A stretch of 64,000 nt of DNA from Alcanivorax sp. (GTDB lineage Bacteria; Pseudomonadota; Gammaproteobacteria; Pseudomonadales; Alcanivoracaceae), in the NCBI GenBank assembly GCA_017794945.1, contig CP051239.1, positions 62,001 through 126,000 of the forward strand, written 5' to 3'. Below, in pieces: positions 40,874 through 49,712 of this stretch. A program made the translations under genes and the position numbers. The notes under the pieces are model-generated. The model saw only the letters and a program-made list of their open reading frames with translations, was not told where the DNA came from and ran no database searches. Position 1 is the first letter of the stretch; each line of letters opens with the position of its first letter.

Positions 40874-41872
40874 CTACCAGGCGCGGACGATGTCGCCTAC
40901 CAGCCCGGGGCCCTGGTAAATGAGGCCCGAATAAACCTGCACCAGCGAAGCCCCCAACCGCCGCTTATCGAGAGCGTCGCCGGCCCCGCTGATGCCGCCC
41001 ACCCCGATGATCGGAATGCGGCCGTCCAGCGCCTTGGCCGTGGTAGCCAGCGCCCGGTCGGCGATCGGCTTCAGCGGCGCGCCGCTCAGGCCGCCCTGCT
41101 CGTCGCCATGGCGCAGCCCGGCCACGCCAGGCCGTTCCAGGGTGGTATTGCCAACGCAGACGCCGTCGATGCCGTGGCGCACGAACGCCTCCGCCATGGC
41201 CGCCAGCTCATCCTCGCTGTTATCCGGCGCGATCTTGATCACCAGCGGCACCTTTACGCCGCGCTGTTGATCCAGGCGCGTCTGCGCCTCGCGCAGGGTG
41301 CCGAGCAGCCGGTCCAGGGCGTCGCCGTGCTGCAGATCGCGCAGACCGGGCGTATTCGGCGAGGAGACGTTGACCACCAGGTAGCCGGCCAGGCCGTGGA
41401 CCTTGTCCTGGCAGAGCCGATAGTCGTCCACCGCCTGCTCCGCCGGGGTGTCCTTATTCTTGCCGATATTGATGCCCAGCACGCCCCGGAAGCGAGCCGC
41501 GCGTACATTGTTCACCAGGGCGTCGACGCCGTGGTTGTTGAAGCCCATGCGATTGATCAGCGCCCCGGCCGCCGGCACCCGGAACAGGCGTGGCTTGGGG
41601 TTGCCGGGTTGCGGACGCGGCGTAACGGTGCCCACTTCGATACTGCCGAAACCCAGCGCCGCCAGGCCATCGATGCAATCGCCGTTCTTGTCCAGGCCCG
41701 CCGCCAGCCCCACCGGATTGGGGAAATCCAGGCCCATTACCCGCACCGGCCGCTCGGGCACCCGCGCCGGATAGAACTTGCCGGCGCCCCGGCGCAGCGC
41801 GGCGAGAGTCAGATCGTGGGCCTGCTCCCCGGAAAGGGCGAACAGCGCGGGACGGGCAAGCTGGTACAGCAT
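40874..41872 (-). CDS. pyrD: Dihydroorotate dehydrogenase (quinone)
   Basis: A 332-residue class 2 enzyme that oxidises dihydroorotate to orotate and reduces quinone at the inner membrane. N-terminal amphipathic part (MLYQLARPALFALSGEQAHD), FMN/substrate motifs GLAAGLDKNGDCIDGL, FNNHGVDALVNN, catalytic serine in VNVSSPNTPGLR, and phosphate loop GVGGISGAGDA. The length is typical. It lies between hairpin repeats E and F. Confidence 0.96.
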   Translation of the reverse strand: MLYQLARPALFALSGEQAHDLTLAALRRGAGKFYPARVPERPVRVMGLDFPNPVGLAAGLDKNGDCIDGLAALGFGSIEVGTVTPRPQPGNPKPRLFRVPAAGALINRMGFNNHGVDALVNNVRAARFRGVLGINIGKNKDTPAEQAVDDYRLCQDKVHGLAGYLVVNVSSPNTPGLRDLQHGDALDRLLGTLREAQTRLDQQRGVKVPLVIKIAPDNSEDELAAMAEAFVRHGIDGVCVGNTTLERPGVAGLRHGDEQGGLSGAPLKPIADRALATTAKALDGRIPIIGVGGISGAGDALDKRRLGASLVQVYSGLIYQGPGLVGDIVRAW

Positions 41873-41966
41873 GGGCGGCGGCTCCTTGGATAGCGGCGCG
41901 GATTATACGGCAAGCCGGTGTTGGATGCAGACGCCGCTTCGTAGAGGCTACCGGCGGTTATCAGGA

Positions 41967-42098
41967 CCCGTGGCGGTGACGCTGCAAAGTAAGCGGGGCA
42001 ATGGTGGTGCCTGGAGGGGCCTATTTGGCCAGGGATGGCCAAATGAGAGCGCCCAGGGAAGGCTTGAGCGATCCCGGAAGGCACCACCATTGCACCGC
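41967..42098. repeat. Long hairpin repeat F with flank segment
   Basis: A flank segment CCCGTGGCGGTGACGCTGC (41967-41985) precedes a 19-bp near-perfect stem (41993-42011 and 42080-42098; core GCAATGGTGGTGCC). The loop contains TTTGGCCAGGGATGGCCAAA and GCCCAGGGAAGGC. The same element in reverse orientation is at 61339-61470, including both flanks. Confidence 0.9.
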
Positions 42099-42121
42099 GT
42101 CTCCGATACGGAGCCCCAGCG

Positions 42122-44755
42122 TTACAGGATGCGGTCGAGGACTTCGGCCAGGTTGGCGGAGGCGGCGGGCCGGATCTCGCGCAGGGCGGCGCCCAGTTGC
42201 TCGGCCAGGGCCGGCTCTAGGCGCTGCAGGCGGGCGGCGCCGTTGGCCAGCCGCGCGGCGATCTGCGGGTTGATGCCGTCGAGCTTCTTCAGGGCCCGGG
42301 CAAAGAACGCGTAGCCGCTGCCGTCCGGCGCGTGGAACGCGGACGGGTTGCCGTTGACCAGGGTGCCGACCACGGCGCGGACCCGGTTGGGCAGGGTCCA
42401 TTCGAAGGCGTCGTGGGCGAGCAGGCCCTCGGCCCGCGCCACGGTGTCGGCGCCGGGCACGGTGGCTTGCACCGCGAACCACTGGTCCATCACCAGGGCT
42501 TCGTCGCGCCAGCGCTGGGCGAACGCCGCCAGGGCCGGCTCGGCGCCGGGCAACCGGTTGTGCACCAGGGCGCGCAGGGCGCCCAGTTCCTCGGTCATGC
42601 AGGTGGGGGCGTCCAGCATGCCCTGCAGTCGCGCCACCAGTTTGTCGCGGTCGCCACGGCCGGCGCCGGCGGCGGCGGACAGGTACCCCAGCGCCACCTG
42701 GCGCAGACGGCGTTTGCCCATGGCCTCGCCATCGGCGCGGTATTCCGGTTCCGCCAGCTCGTCCACCAGGCGCCACCAGGATGCCGCCAGGGCCTCGCCG
42801 AGGCCGGCGCGCAGGGCGCTGAGGGCGTCGTGCACGGCCTGCGGGCGTAACGGGGTGTGCCGGTCGCCCACCGCGGTTTCCGTGGGCAGGGTGAGCAGCA
42901 GCGCGGCCTCCGCCGGGTCCTCGCCGGCGCGCCGGATCACCTGCTCCAGCACCGGGGTGAGCCGGTCCAGCTGTGCGGCGGTGTCTTCGCCGTCGTCGAT
43001 GATCCGCGCCAGGGCGGCGAAATAGAGCCGCTGCGCCGCGTCCCAACGGCAAAAGCCATCGCTGTCGTGGGCCAGCAGTGTGATCAGTTGGGCTTCCTTG
43101 AACGGGTAGCGCAGCGACACCGGCGCCGAGAAGCCGCGCAGCAGCGACGGCGTCGGGATGCTGTCCGTGGCCACCGGGAAGCGGAAGGTTTGCTCGCGGT
43201 CGCGCAGGATCACCACGGTTTCGGTGGCGCCGCTGTCATCCAGCGGCAGCGCCCGGCCCTGGCCGTCGAGCAGCGCCAGCTTGACCGGAATCATCAGCGG
43301 CTGCTTGTCGCTCTGCCCCGGGGTGGGCGGCGTTTCCTGGCGCAGGGTGAGCTGATATTCACCGTCCGCGAACCGGTCGGAGGCGGTCACCAGCGGTGTG
43401 CCCGCCTGGCTGTACCAGCGCTTGAACTGGCTCAGATCCAGGCCGGACACCTCTTCCATGCAGGCGACGAAGTCGTCACAGGTCACCGCCTGGCCGTCGA
43501 AGCGCTCGAAGTAGAGGTCGCTGGCGCGGCGGAAGTCCTCGGCGCCCAGCAGCTCGTGCTGCATGCGCACGATTTCCGAGCCTTTCTCGTAGACGGTGAG
43601 GGTGTAGAAGTTGTCGATCTTCTGATATTCCGAGGGCCGCACCGGGTGCGCCATGGGGCCCTGGTCTTCCGGGAACTGATGGTTGACCAGGAAATCCACG
43701 TTTTCCACCCGGGTCACCGCGCGGGAATTCATGTCCGAGGAGAATTCCTGGTCGCGGAACACCGTGAAGCCTTCCTTGAGGCTGAGCTGGAACCAGTCCC
43801 GGCAGGTCACCCGGTTGCCGCTCCAGTTGTGGAAATACTCGTGGGCGACCACCGATTCCACCCGCTCGAAGCCGGCGTCCGTGGTGGTGGCCGGATGGGC
43901 CAGCACGCAGGAGGTGTTGAAGATGTTCAGGCCCTTGTTTTCCATGGCGCCCATATTGAAATGGCTGACCGCCACCACCTGGAAGATATCCAGGTCGTAT
44001 TCGCGGCCGAACACCTGCTCGTCCCAGGCCATGGCCCGCTTGAGCGAATCCATGGCGTGGCCGAGTTTGTCCAGATCGCGGTGCTCGGCGTACAGGCGCA
44101 GCGCCACGTCACGGCCGGAGGCGGTGCGGAAGCTGTCTTCCAGGCAGGCCAGGTCGCCGGCCACCAGCGCGAACAGGTAGCAGGGCTTGGGGAAGGGGTC
44201 GTCCCAGGTGGCGAAGTGGCGCCCGCCCTCCTCGTCACCGCCGTCCACCGGGTTGCCGTTGGAGAGCAGCAGCGGGTAGGCGGCTTTGTCGGCGTGAATG
44301 GTGGTGGTGAACCGGCTGAGCACGTCCGGCCGGTCCGGGAAGAAGGTGATGCGGCGGAAGCCTTCCGCTTCGCACTGGGTGCAGTACATGCCGTTGGAGC
44401 GGTACAGCCCTTCCAGGGCGGTGTTGCTCTCCGGATGGATGCGCACCTCGGAGGTCAGGGTGAACTGTTCCGGCACACCCGGCACCGTGAGCCGGCCTTC
44501 CTCGAGCCGGTAATCCTGGTCGCCGAGCACGCGGTCATCAAGACGCAGCGCCTGCAGCGCCAGGTGCTCGCCGTCCAGCACCAGATCCGCCGGGCGATCC
44601 TCCCGGGCCGGGTTGCGGCGCACCGCCAGCTCGGCGGTGACGGTGGCGTGGCCGTCGCGCAGATCCACGTTCAGGCGGGTGTGATCCACCAGCCAGGCCG
44701 GCGGGCGGTAGTCGGTGAGCCGGGTGACCGGCGCGGGGTTGCCGTCTCTCATCAA
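42122..44755 (-). CDS. pepN: Aminopeptidase N
   Basis: An 877-residue M1 zinc aminopeptidase that removes N-terminal residues from peptides in the cytosol. Exopeptidase motif GAMENKGLNIF and the zinc site HEYFHNWSGNRVTCRDWF with the distal glutamate in LKEGFTVFRDQEFS. The length and domain order match the gammaproteobacterial enzyme. It starts inside the DUF1315 stop (ATGA). Confidence 0.97.
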   Translation of the reverse strand: MMRDGNPAPVTRLTDYRPPAWLVDHTRLNVDLRDGHATVTAELAVRRNPAREDRPADLVLDGEHLALQALRLDDRVLGDQDYRLEEGRLTVPGVPEQFTLTSEVRIHPESNTALEGLYRSNGMYCTQCEAEGFRRITFFPDRPDVLSRFTTTIHADKAAYPLLLSNGNPVDGGDEEGGRHFATWDDPFPKPCYLFALVAGDLACLEDSFRTASGRDVALRLYAEHRDLDKLGHAMDSLKRAMAWDEQVFGREYDLDIFQVVAVSHFNMGAMENKGLNIFNTSCVLAHPATTTDAGFERVESVVAHEYFHNWSGNRVTCRDWFQLSLKEGFTVFRDQEFSSDMNSRAVTRVENVDFLVNHQFPEDQGPMAHPVRPSEYQKIDNFYTLTVYEKGSEIVRMQHELLGAEDFRRASDLYFERFDGQAVTCDDFVACMEEVSGLDLSQFKRWYSQAGTPLVTASDRFADGEYQLTLRQETPPTPGQSDKQPLMIPVKLALLDGQGRALPLDDSGATETVVILRDREQTFRFPVATDSIPTPSLLRGFSAPVSLRYPFKEAQLITLLAHDSDGFCRWDAAQRLYFAALARIIDDGEDTAAQLDRLTPVLEQVIRRAGEDPAEAALLLTLPTETAVGDRHTPLRPQAVHDALSALRAGLGEALAASWWRLVDELAEPEYRADGEAMGKRRLRQVALGYLSAAAGAGRGDRDKLVARLQGMLDAPTCMTEELGALRALVHNRLPGAEPALAAFAQRWRDEALVMDQWFAVQATVPGADTVARAEGLLAHDAFEWTLPNRVRAVVGTLVNGNPSAFHAPDGSGYAFFARALKKLDGINPQIAARLANGAARLQRLEPALAEQLGAALREIRPAASANLAEVLDRIL

Positions 44756-45036
44756 TGTTCTCCGTGTCGGCGCGCGGGGCGCAGGTCCACCGGTTGTTCG
44801 CCGGTGTCGCCGTCGGCGCTCTTGCAGTGACTGGGGACGTAACCGCTACGTTCTTCCTCGGGCAGGTTGCGCACTTCCCAGGCGATCACCGCCTGCATGC
44901 ACAGGGCGCGCTGCTCGTCGCTGACGCGGCGGCCGTCCGGCCAGCGGCCGGTTTCCACGGCGGTGCGCATGTTGTGCCACACCTCCAGGGTCATGCCGTC
45001 GATAAGCTCGTCGAAGGAAGGGGAAGAAGAAGCCAT
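44752..45036 (-). CDS. DUF1315 family protein (YeaC-like)
   Basis: A 94-residue protein: FDELIDGMTLEVWHNMRTAV, GRWPDGRRVSDEQRALCMQA and EVRNLPEEERSGYV are the DUF1315 features. The ATG at 45036 is preferred; a GTG five codons upstream is possible. The tail after residue 75 is basic and likely disordered. Its stop overlaps the pepN start, suggesting translational coupling. Function unknown. Confidence 0.85.
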   Translation of the reverse strand: MASSSPSFDELIDGMTLEVWHNMRTAVETGRWPDGRRVSDEQRALCMQAVIAWEVRNLPEEERSGYVPSHCKSADGDTGEQPVDLRPARRHGEH

Positions 45037-45108
45037 GGCGGTACCTGTCACGATAGCGATACGGGAAGTTATGGGGGACAGGATACAGGATGCAAGTGAA
45101 GCTTGCGG

Positions 45109-45999
45109 CTAGTTCCCGTCGCCGGGGCGGGTGCTCCAGCCGAGTTTCGAGCGGCAGGCCTGGTAGAAATCGTGGCCGGGGGGATGAATCAGCCGCAGGC
45201 GGTGGGGTTTCTTGCGGATCGCGATCACGTCCTCGGCCTGCAGGCGGATGCCGGCGGTGCCGTCGCAGCTGACCAGCGGGTTCACCTTCTCGGTGGTGAT
45301 GTGAATCTTGATCTCGCTGTTGCCGTCCACCACCAGTGGCCGGCTGGTGAGGGTGTGGGGGTTGAGCGGCACCAGCACCATGGCGTCCAGGCGCGGATGC
45401 ATGATCGGCCCGCCGCCGGACAGGGCGTAGGCGGTGGAGCCGGTGGGCGTGGAAATGATCAGGCCGTCGGAACGCTGACCGTACACGAACAGGCCGTCGA
45501 TGGTGAGCTCGAAGTCGATCATGTGGACGCTGTCACCGGAGAGCAGCACCACGTCGTTGAGGGCGCTGCCCTCCCCCATCACGGTCTTGCCGCGCCGTAC
45601 TTCCATATCCAGCAGGAAACGGCGCTCGGTGGTGTAGTCGCCGTCCAGCACCTGGCCGACGCGGGATTCGATCTCCGAGGGCAGGATGTCCGTGAGAAAG
45701 CCCAGATGGCCGCGGTTGATGCCCAGCACCGGCACGTCGAAACGGGCCAGATCGCGGGCGGCGCCCAGCAGGCTGCCGTCGCCGCCTACCACGATCACCA
45801 GATCACAGGCGTCGCCCATCTGCGAGGCCTTGGCGGCCTGCAGGCCGGATTCCGGGAGGCTGCCGGCGATCGCCCGGTCAAGGATCACGGTGCAGTCGCG
45901 ACCGTGCAGAAAATGGATCAGCTGCCGCACCGAATACAGCGTTTGTTCACTCTCGGTACGGGCGATCAGACCGATATTGCGAAATTTTTCCTGGGACAC
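45109..45999 (-). CDS. nadK: NAD kinase
   Basis: A 296-residue ATP-NAD kinase. Signature VIVVGGDGSLLGAARDLA, then INRGHLGFLTDI, ALNDVVLLSG and the TPTGSTAYALSGGGPI strand. It makes NADP from NAD. Starts MSQEKFRNIGLIARTES. It precedes a short gap to DUF1315-pepN, as in Pseudomonas relatives. Confidence 0.96.
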   Translation of the reverse strand: MSQEKFRNIGLIARTESEQTLYSVRQLIHFLHGRDCTVILDRAIAGSLPESGLQAAKASQMGDACDLVIVVGGDGSLLGAARDLARFDVPVLGINRGHLGFLTDILPSEIESRVGQVLDGDYTTERRFLLDMEVRRGKTVMGEGSALNDVVLLSGDSVHMIDFELTIDGLFVYGQRSDGLIISTPTGSTAYALSGGGPIMHPRLDAMVLVPLNPHTLTSRPLVVDGNSEIKIHITTEKVNPLVSCDGTAGIRLQAEDVIAIRKKPHRLRLIHPPGHDFYQACRSKLGWSTRPGDGN

Positions 46000-46034
46000 G
46001 TTGTTCCTGCAACTCAGTAGACGCCGGCGGCGTG

Positions 46035-47108
46035 CTATTTCAGATAGTCCTGCAGGGTATCAGCATTGTTGTTGAGACCGCCATCCAGCACGAACACATC
46101 CAGCCCGGCGTTTTTTAGCAGAAAGGCGGCGGTGGCGCTACGCCGCCCAGTGTCGCAGTAGGCCACGTAGCGGCCGGCGGGGTCGAGCAGCCGGGATTTC
46201 AGGCGCAGCGCGCCCAGCGGAATGTTGGTGGCGCCCACCAGGTGCTGCTGGTCGAACTCGTCGGCGGTGCGCACGTCCAGCCAGCGGGCGCCCTCGTCGA
46301 TGCGCTGGCGGGCGTCCGCCGGGTCCAGGGTGTGAATCACCGGTTCACGCAGCAGGGCGTCGAAGTCCTGGCGGTCCAGGCGCATCAGCACGCCGTCGGT
46401 GGCCATGGTCACGGTGGCGTTGCGGGGCTTGCCGGAGAGCAGCGCTTCCTCGCCGAACCACTGGCCTTCCTCGAGCATCGCCACCGGCATCGCTTCGCTG
46501 CTTTTACCCCCAAGGGTGATCGCCACCTCGCACACCCCTTCCTTGATGATGTAGCAGCAATCCGCCTGCTCGCCCTGGGTGACGATGGCTTCGCCCTCCT
46601 TGCAGCGGCGCGCGCGCAGGCGACGGAAGATTTCCAGGATGTTGGCCGGCGGTACCCGGTGGAACAGCTTGGATTTGAGCAGCCGGATCATCCACTCCCG
46701 GTCGTGCTGGTAGGCGGCGTTGGCGTTGATGTCGAGAATCACATAGCCGGCGGACTGGTCCCAGGACAGGATGGTGTCCAGCCGGAAGCTGTCGAAGCGC
46801 ACCACGCTCACCTCGCCGACCGCCTTGCAGTCGTCACGGCGCGGCTGGAAATGGCCCAGCGGGTGCCAGGAGGCGCTGTCCCCGGCGCTGATCACCGTGC
46901 GCTCGCCGTGCTCGCTGAACAGTTCCACCTCGCCGCTCAGCAGGTAGATGGTGGTGTTGTCCCGGTCCCCCTGACGGAACAGCACATCGCCGGCCTCGTA
47001 GCGGCGCACTTCCTGCTGATCCAGCAGCCAGTCCAGCTGATCACCCGACAGGGCGTTCACCGGCACGAAGGTCTGCAGCAGACTCTTGTCGATGGATTCA
47101 CGAGCCAT
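46035..47108 (-). CDS. Two cNMP-binding domains plus rhodanese domain
   Basis: A 357-residue protein. Two cyclic-nucleotide-binding beta rolls lie at about 20-125 (YLLSGEVELFSEHGERTVIS) and 145-245 (YIIKEGVCEVAI, GQWFGEEALLSGKPRNATVT); the second keeps the phosphate-cassette glutamate and arginine. A rhodanese domain follows (about 260-357) with an active-site loop YCDTGRRS. The family occurs in Pseudomonas and Alcanivorax relatives. A cNMP-gated sulfurtransferase or redox switch is plausible but not shown. Confidence 0.88.
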   Translation of the reverse strand: MARESIDKSLLQTFVPVNALSGDQLDWLLDQQEVRRYEAGDVLFRQGDRDNTTIYLLSGEVELFSEHGERTVISAGDSASWHPLGHFQPRRDDCKAVGEVSVVRFDSFRLDTILSWDQSAGYVILDINANAAYQHDREWMIRLLKSKLFHRVPPANILEIFRRLRARRCKEGEAIVTQGEQADCCYIIKEGVCEVAITLGGKSSEAMPVAMLEEGQWFGEEALLSGKPRNATVTMATDGVLMRLDRQDFDALLREPVIHTLDPADARQRIDEGARWLDVRTADEFDQQHLVGATNIPLGALRLKSRLLDPAGRYVAYCDTGRRSATAAFLLKNAGLDVFVLDGGLNNNADTLQDYLK

Positions 47109-47216
47109 TCGAGCTCCCCCTGATTCATTCTTGTGTCGCGGTCCGCCCGCGGTTTATTGGGCTCATTACCTGCAAAAAACTTACCAACTCGCGGTGGCGC
47201 CTTTCCACGCCCCCGT

Positions 47217-48587
47217 TTAGCGGAACCGGAGTACGTTGTCGATGGACGAATCGGACCGGCAGTGCGGGCAGCGGTTGGAGTTGCAGTCCGACACCCCCGG
47301 CTTGAACTGGTTGGGCACATCCACGCGGATCACCCGCTTACCGCAACAGGCCTGGTCCGGGCCCACCGCCACCTGGCACACCGGGTTTTCGTAGTGCGCC
47401 AGCCAGGCCCGGTAGTGATCCTCGGTGACCAGACATTTGCGGGCGGCGAACGCCACCGGGTTATCCATATAATCGGCGATCTGGTCGGCGGCCACGGACA
47501 CATGCCCGGCCCCCGGGTGAAAGGCGATAAAGCTCAGGCCCAGGCTCTCCAGCTTATCGAGGATTTTCTGGCCGCCGGAGTGGGCCACCTTCATCTGGTC
47601 GCGCTTAAGCTCGGAGATTTCCGCGCGCAGCTGGTTGACCAGATCGTCGCGGTTGAGCACGTCCATTTCCCGGCTGTGGATCTCGTCGGCCAGCCGGGCG
47701 CGCTCTTCCTCCAGGCGCTGCTCCAGGGACAGTTTGTACTGCTCGGCCAGGCGCTCCACCTCGCTGCCCTGCTCCGCGTTGCGGCCGGCGTGTTCTTCCA
47801 GGCTGCGGTTGAGCGACTCCACCTGCGCCTTGAGCGAGCCGTTCTGCTCGCGCAGCGCCGCGTTCTGGGATTTCAGGGTTTTGAACTGCATCAGCACCTT
47901 TTCCAGCTGGGCACTGAGAATCTCTTCCTTCTGCTGCTGGGCGTAGCGGAGCTGAGCCATCTCCTCTTTCTGGCCGGTCTCCAGGGTGTGGATGCGCAGC
48001 CGCAGCTCCTTGATGGTGCGGGCGAGGCGCACCCGCTCCTCGTCGTCGTTCCGGCTCTTGCCATCGCCGGCGGGCCGCACGGTAGGCACGTCCTCGCCGG
48101 ACAGGGTGGGCACCGCCGCCGTCGGCGGTGGCAGATCCTCATCCACTTCCAGGCCCATCTTCGAGCCCCGGCTGCGCAGCAGGTCCCGGGCCGCCACGAA
48201 ATCATTGGCGCCGGGCTTCATCATCGGGTCCCACAGCTGGTCCTGGTGCCAGGCCACCGGGCACTGGCTGCGGCAGGCCAGCCGGATCGGGCCGGCGCCC
48301 ATGTCCGGGCCCGGGCCACCGTGTTCCGCCAGGTGCCGCAGGGGGACATTCCAGGTGGTGTCGGCCATGCCGTCGGCGTCGAAGTCGATCAAAAACAACA
48401 CCATGGCCTTGGCCCGCAGCCGGCCGTTGACCAGGCAATAGGCGCCGCGCATTTCCTTACCGGCAAACTCGGGCACCCCCACCATGCCGTCCAGAATGGC
48501 TTCGAAATCGGCGTACAACATGCTTTTGCTGATGCCCTTCTCGCAATAGAACAGCACCGCTTCGGAGGTCACTGACGAACCCGCCAT
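47217..48587 (-). CDS. Coiled-coil protein with cysteine-rich C-terminus
   Basis: A 456-residue protein of unknown function. An N-terminal globular part (to about 135) precedes a long coiled coil (about 185-345: KELRLRIHTLETGQKEE, QFKTLKSQNAALREQNGSLK, RLAEQYKLSLEQRLEEERAR). The C-terminal part has ACCGKRV and SNRCPHCRSD, possibly a zinc-binding ribbon. Similar proteins next to nadK in Pseudomonas are sometimes mislabelled as partition proteins; no ATPase motif is present here. Start MAGSSVTSEAVLFYCEK at 48587. Confidence 0.72.
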   Translation of the reverse strand: MAGSSVTSEAVLFYCEKGISKSMLYADFEAILDGMVGVPEFAGKEMRGAYCLVNGRLRAKAMVLFLIDFDADGMADTTWNVPLRHLAEHGGPGPDMGAGPIRLACRSQCPVAWHQDQLWDPMMKPGANDFVAARDLLRSRGSKMGLEVDEDLPPPTAAVPTLSGEDVPTVRPAGDGKSRNDDEERVRLARTIKELRLRIHTLETGQKEEMAQLRYAQQQKEEILSAQLEKVLMQFKTLKSQNAALREQNGSLKAQVESLNRSLEEHAGRNAEQGSEVERLAEQYKLSLEQRLEEERARLADEIHSREMDVLNRDDLVNQLRAEISELKRDQMKVAHSGGQKILDKLESLGLSFIAFHPGAGHVSVAADQIADYMDNPVAFAARKCLVTEDHYRAWLAHYENPVCQVAVGPDQACCGKRVIRVDVPNQFKPGVSDCNSNRCPHCRSDSSIDNVLRFR

Positions 48588-48919
48588 AAGCCTTCCCTTC
48601 GTTGTTATTTCTTCGCTGTTATCCGCGTGATCAGTGACGGTATGCGTCACTCCTTGCCGCTACCGGTCAGATTCAGCGCTGAATAAAGTGCAGAGGTTCC
48701 CAACGCCAGAATATTCACAGCGCGCGGGGCAAAACAAGGAAGCCGGTCACCAAAAAGCGACCTTTTATCGAGGGAACGGCGGGATACCGCGGGGGTTACT
48801 GAACGGGAGGGAGCGTTCGAAGGGTGGGCTTCAAGCTGCAGGCTACAAGCTACAAGCGAAGGACCCCGGGGTGGTAAGGCCTGCTTGAGGCTTGAAGCTT
48901 GAGGCTTGAAGCGGGCGGG
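48588..48919. other. Intergenic region with ACAAGC/GCTTGA simple repeats
   Basis: The 332-bp gap holds a palindrome TTCAGCGCTGAA (48672-48683), then at about 48828-48912 a run of degenerate GCTACAAGC and GAGGCTTGAAGC units facing each other, forming an imperfect hairpin. The same CAAGCTGCAAGC type recurs at 50336-50356. No gene is recognised. Confidence 0.55.
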
Positions 48920-49018
48920 TCAAAGCTCGACTCCGTCATCGGCGACATCGTCGTCCAGATCGTCGAGGCTTTCCAGCCACAGCTTTTCTTCCAGTTGGTC
49001 TTCCAGATATTCATCCAT
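48920..49018 (-). CDS. Small acidic protein, 32 residues
   Basis: A short frame encoding MDEYLEDQLEEKLWLESLDD and an acidic tail ending VEL; about half the residues are Asp or Glu. GGAG lies about seven bases upstream of the ATG. The amphipathic acidic helix composition and Shine-Dalgarno favour a real gene, but no family was recognised and it is too short for certainty. Confidence 0.4.
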   Translation of the reverse strand: MDEYLEDQLEEKLWLESLDDLDDDVADDGVEL

Positions 49019-49234
49019 AGGGATACTCCATTCGGCCCACGGGGCCTGTTTCAGTGTGTTCATCGATAAGGTTAGCGCAGCGCGCGTGACGGCTTGATGA
49101 CAATCGTGGCCGGGAACGGGGCTACAGAGGGTTGGAACCGTGTCGGCGGGAAAGGTTCAGACAAACAAAAAGGCGACGCGGGCTAGGCCGGCGTCGCCAT
49201 AAATCCAAACGGAAAACGAGAAAGATCATGAAGA

Positions 49235-49311
49235 TGGCGGAGCGGACGGGACTCGAACCCGCGACCCCCGGCGTGACAGGCCGGTATTCTAACCAACTGA
49301 ACTACCGCTCC
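49235..49311 (-). tRNA. tRNA-Asp (GTC)
   Basis: A 77-nt cloverleaf with acceptor stem GGAGCGG/CCGCTCC, discriminator G, encoded CCA, T-loop GGTTCGAGTCC and anticodon loop CTGTCAC (anticodon GTC). Confidence 0.97.
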
Positions 49312-49352
49312 AAACTCTTTACCGCACAGTCTGTCGTGCGTACTGCAAAATC

Positions 49353-49428
49353 TGGTGGGTGGTGACGGGATCGAACCGCCGACCCTCTGCTTGTAAGGCA
49401 GATGCTCTCCCAGCTGAGCTAACCACCC
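49353..49428 (-). tRNA. tRNA-Val (TAC)
   Basis: A 76-nt cloverleaf with acceptor stem GGGTGGT/ACCACCC, discriminator A, encoded CCA, D-arm GCTCAGCTGGGAGAGC and anticodon loop CTTACAA (anticodon TAC). It lies 41 bp upstream of tRNA-Asp on the same strand, so they are probably co-transcribed. Confidence 0.97.
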
Positions 49429-49529
49429 AGGTTCGCGTTGCGAAGTGGGCGCCATTTTAGGGATTGCGCCCGGGGTGTCAACGGCTTTTTTGCCCGCCGG
49501 ACACTGTTCGGTCATAAATTGCGCGGCCG

Positions 49530-49712
49530 CTATGCTTCCCGCTGCTCGACAAAGGCCTTGGCGGCCTCCAGGGTCGGGAACCGGCCCGGCAAGGGCCGCC
49601 CATCCGGGCCGGCGACGATATAGTGGTCGACGCGCAGCTGCAGGGTATCGCGCTGCAGCTCGCCCTCTTCAATGATGGTGTGGCGCCCCCAGGCGATGCC
49701 GTTGCCGATCAT
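49530..49712 (-). CDS. Small protein coupled to atuR-like gene
   Basis: A 60-residue protein (MIGNGIAWGRHTIIEEGELQ, HYIVAGPDGRPLPGRFPTLE, AKAFVEQREA). Its ATG overlaps the TetR stop (ATGA), which supports translation. The second half resembles a small beta-alpha unit with an AGPDGRPLPGRFPTLEAA segment. No function is known; it may simply ride on the regulator transcript. Confidence 0.65.
   Translation of the reverse strand: MIGNGIAWGRHTIIEEGELQRDTLQLRVDHYIVAGPDGRPLPGRFPTLEAAKAFVEQREA

Noticed and set aside
42857..44830. A 657-codon plus-strand frame opposite pepN
   Set aside because: Antisense shadow; pepN has intact zinc-site motifs.
47217..48587. ParA-type partition ATPase
   Set aside because: No Walker motif; the protein is mainly coiled coil with a cysteine-rich tail.
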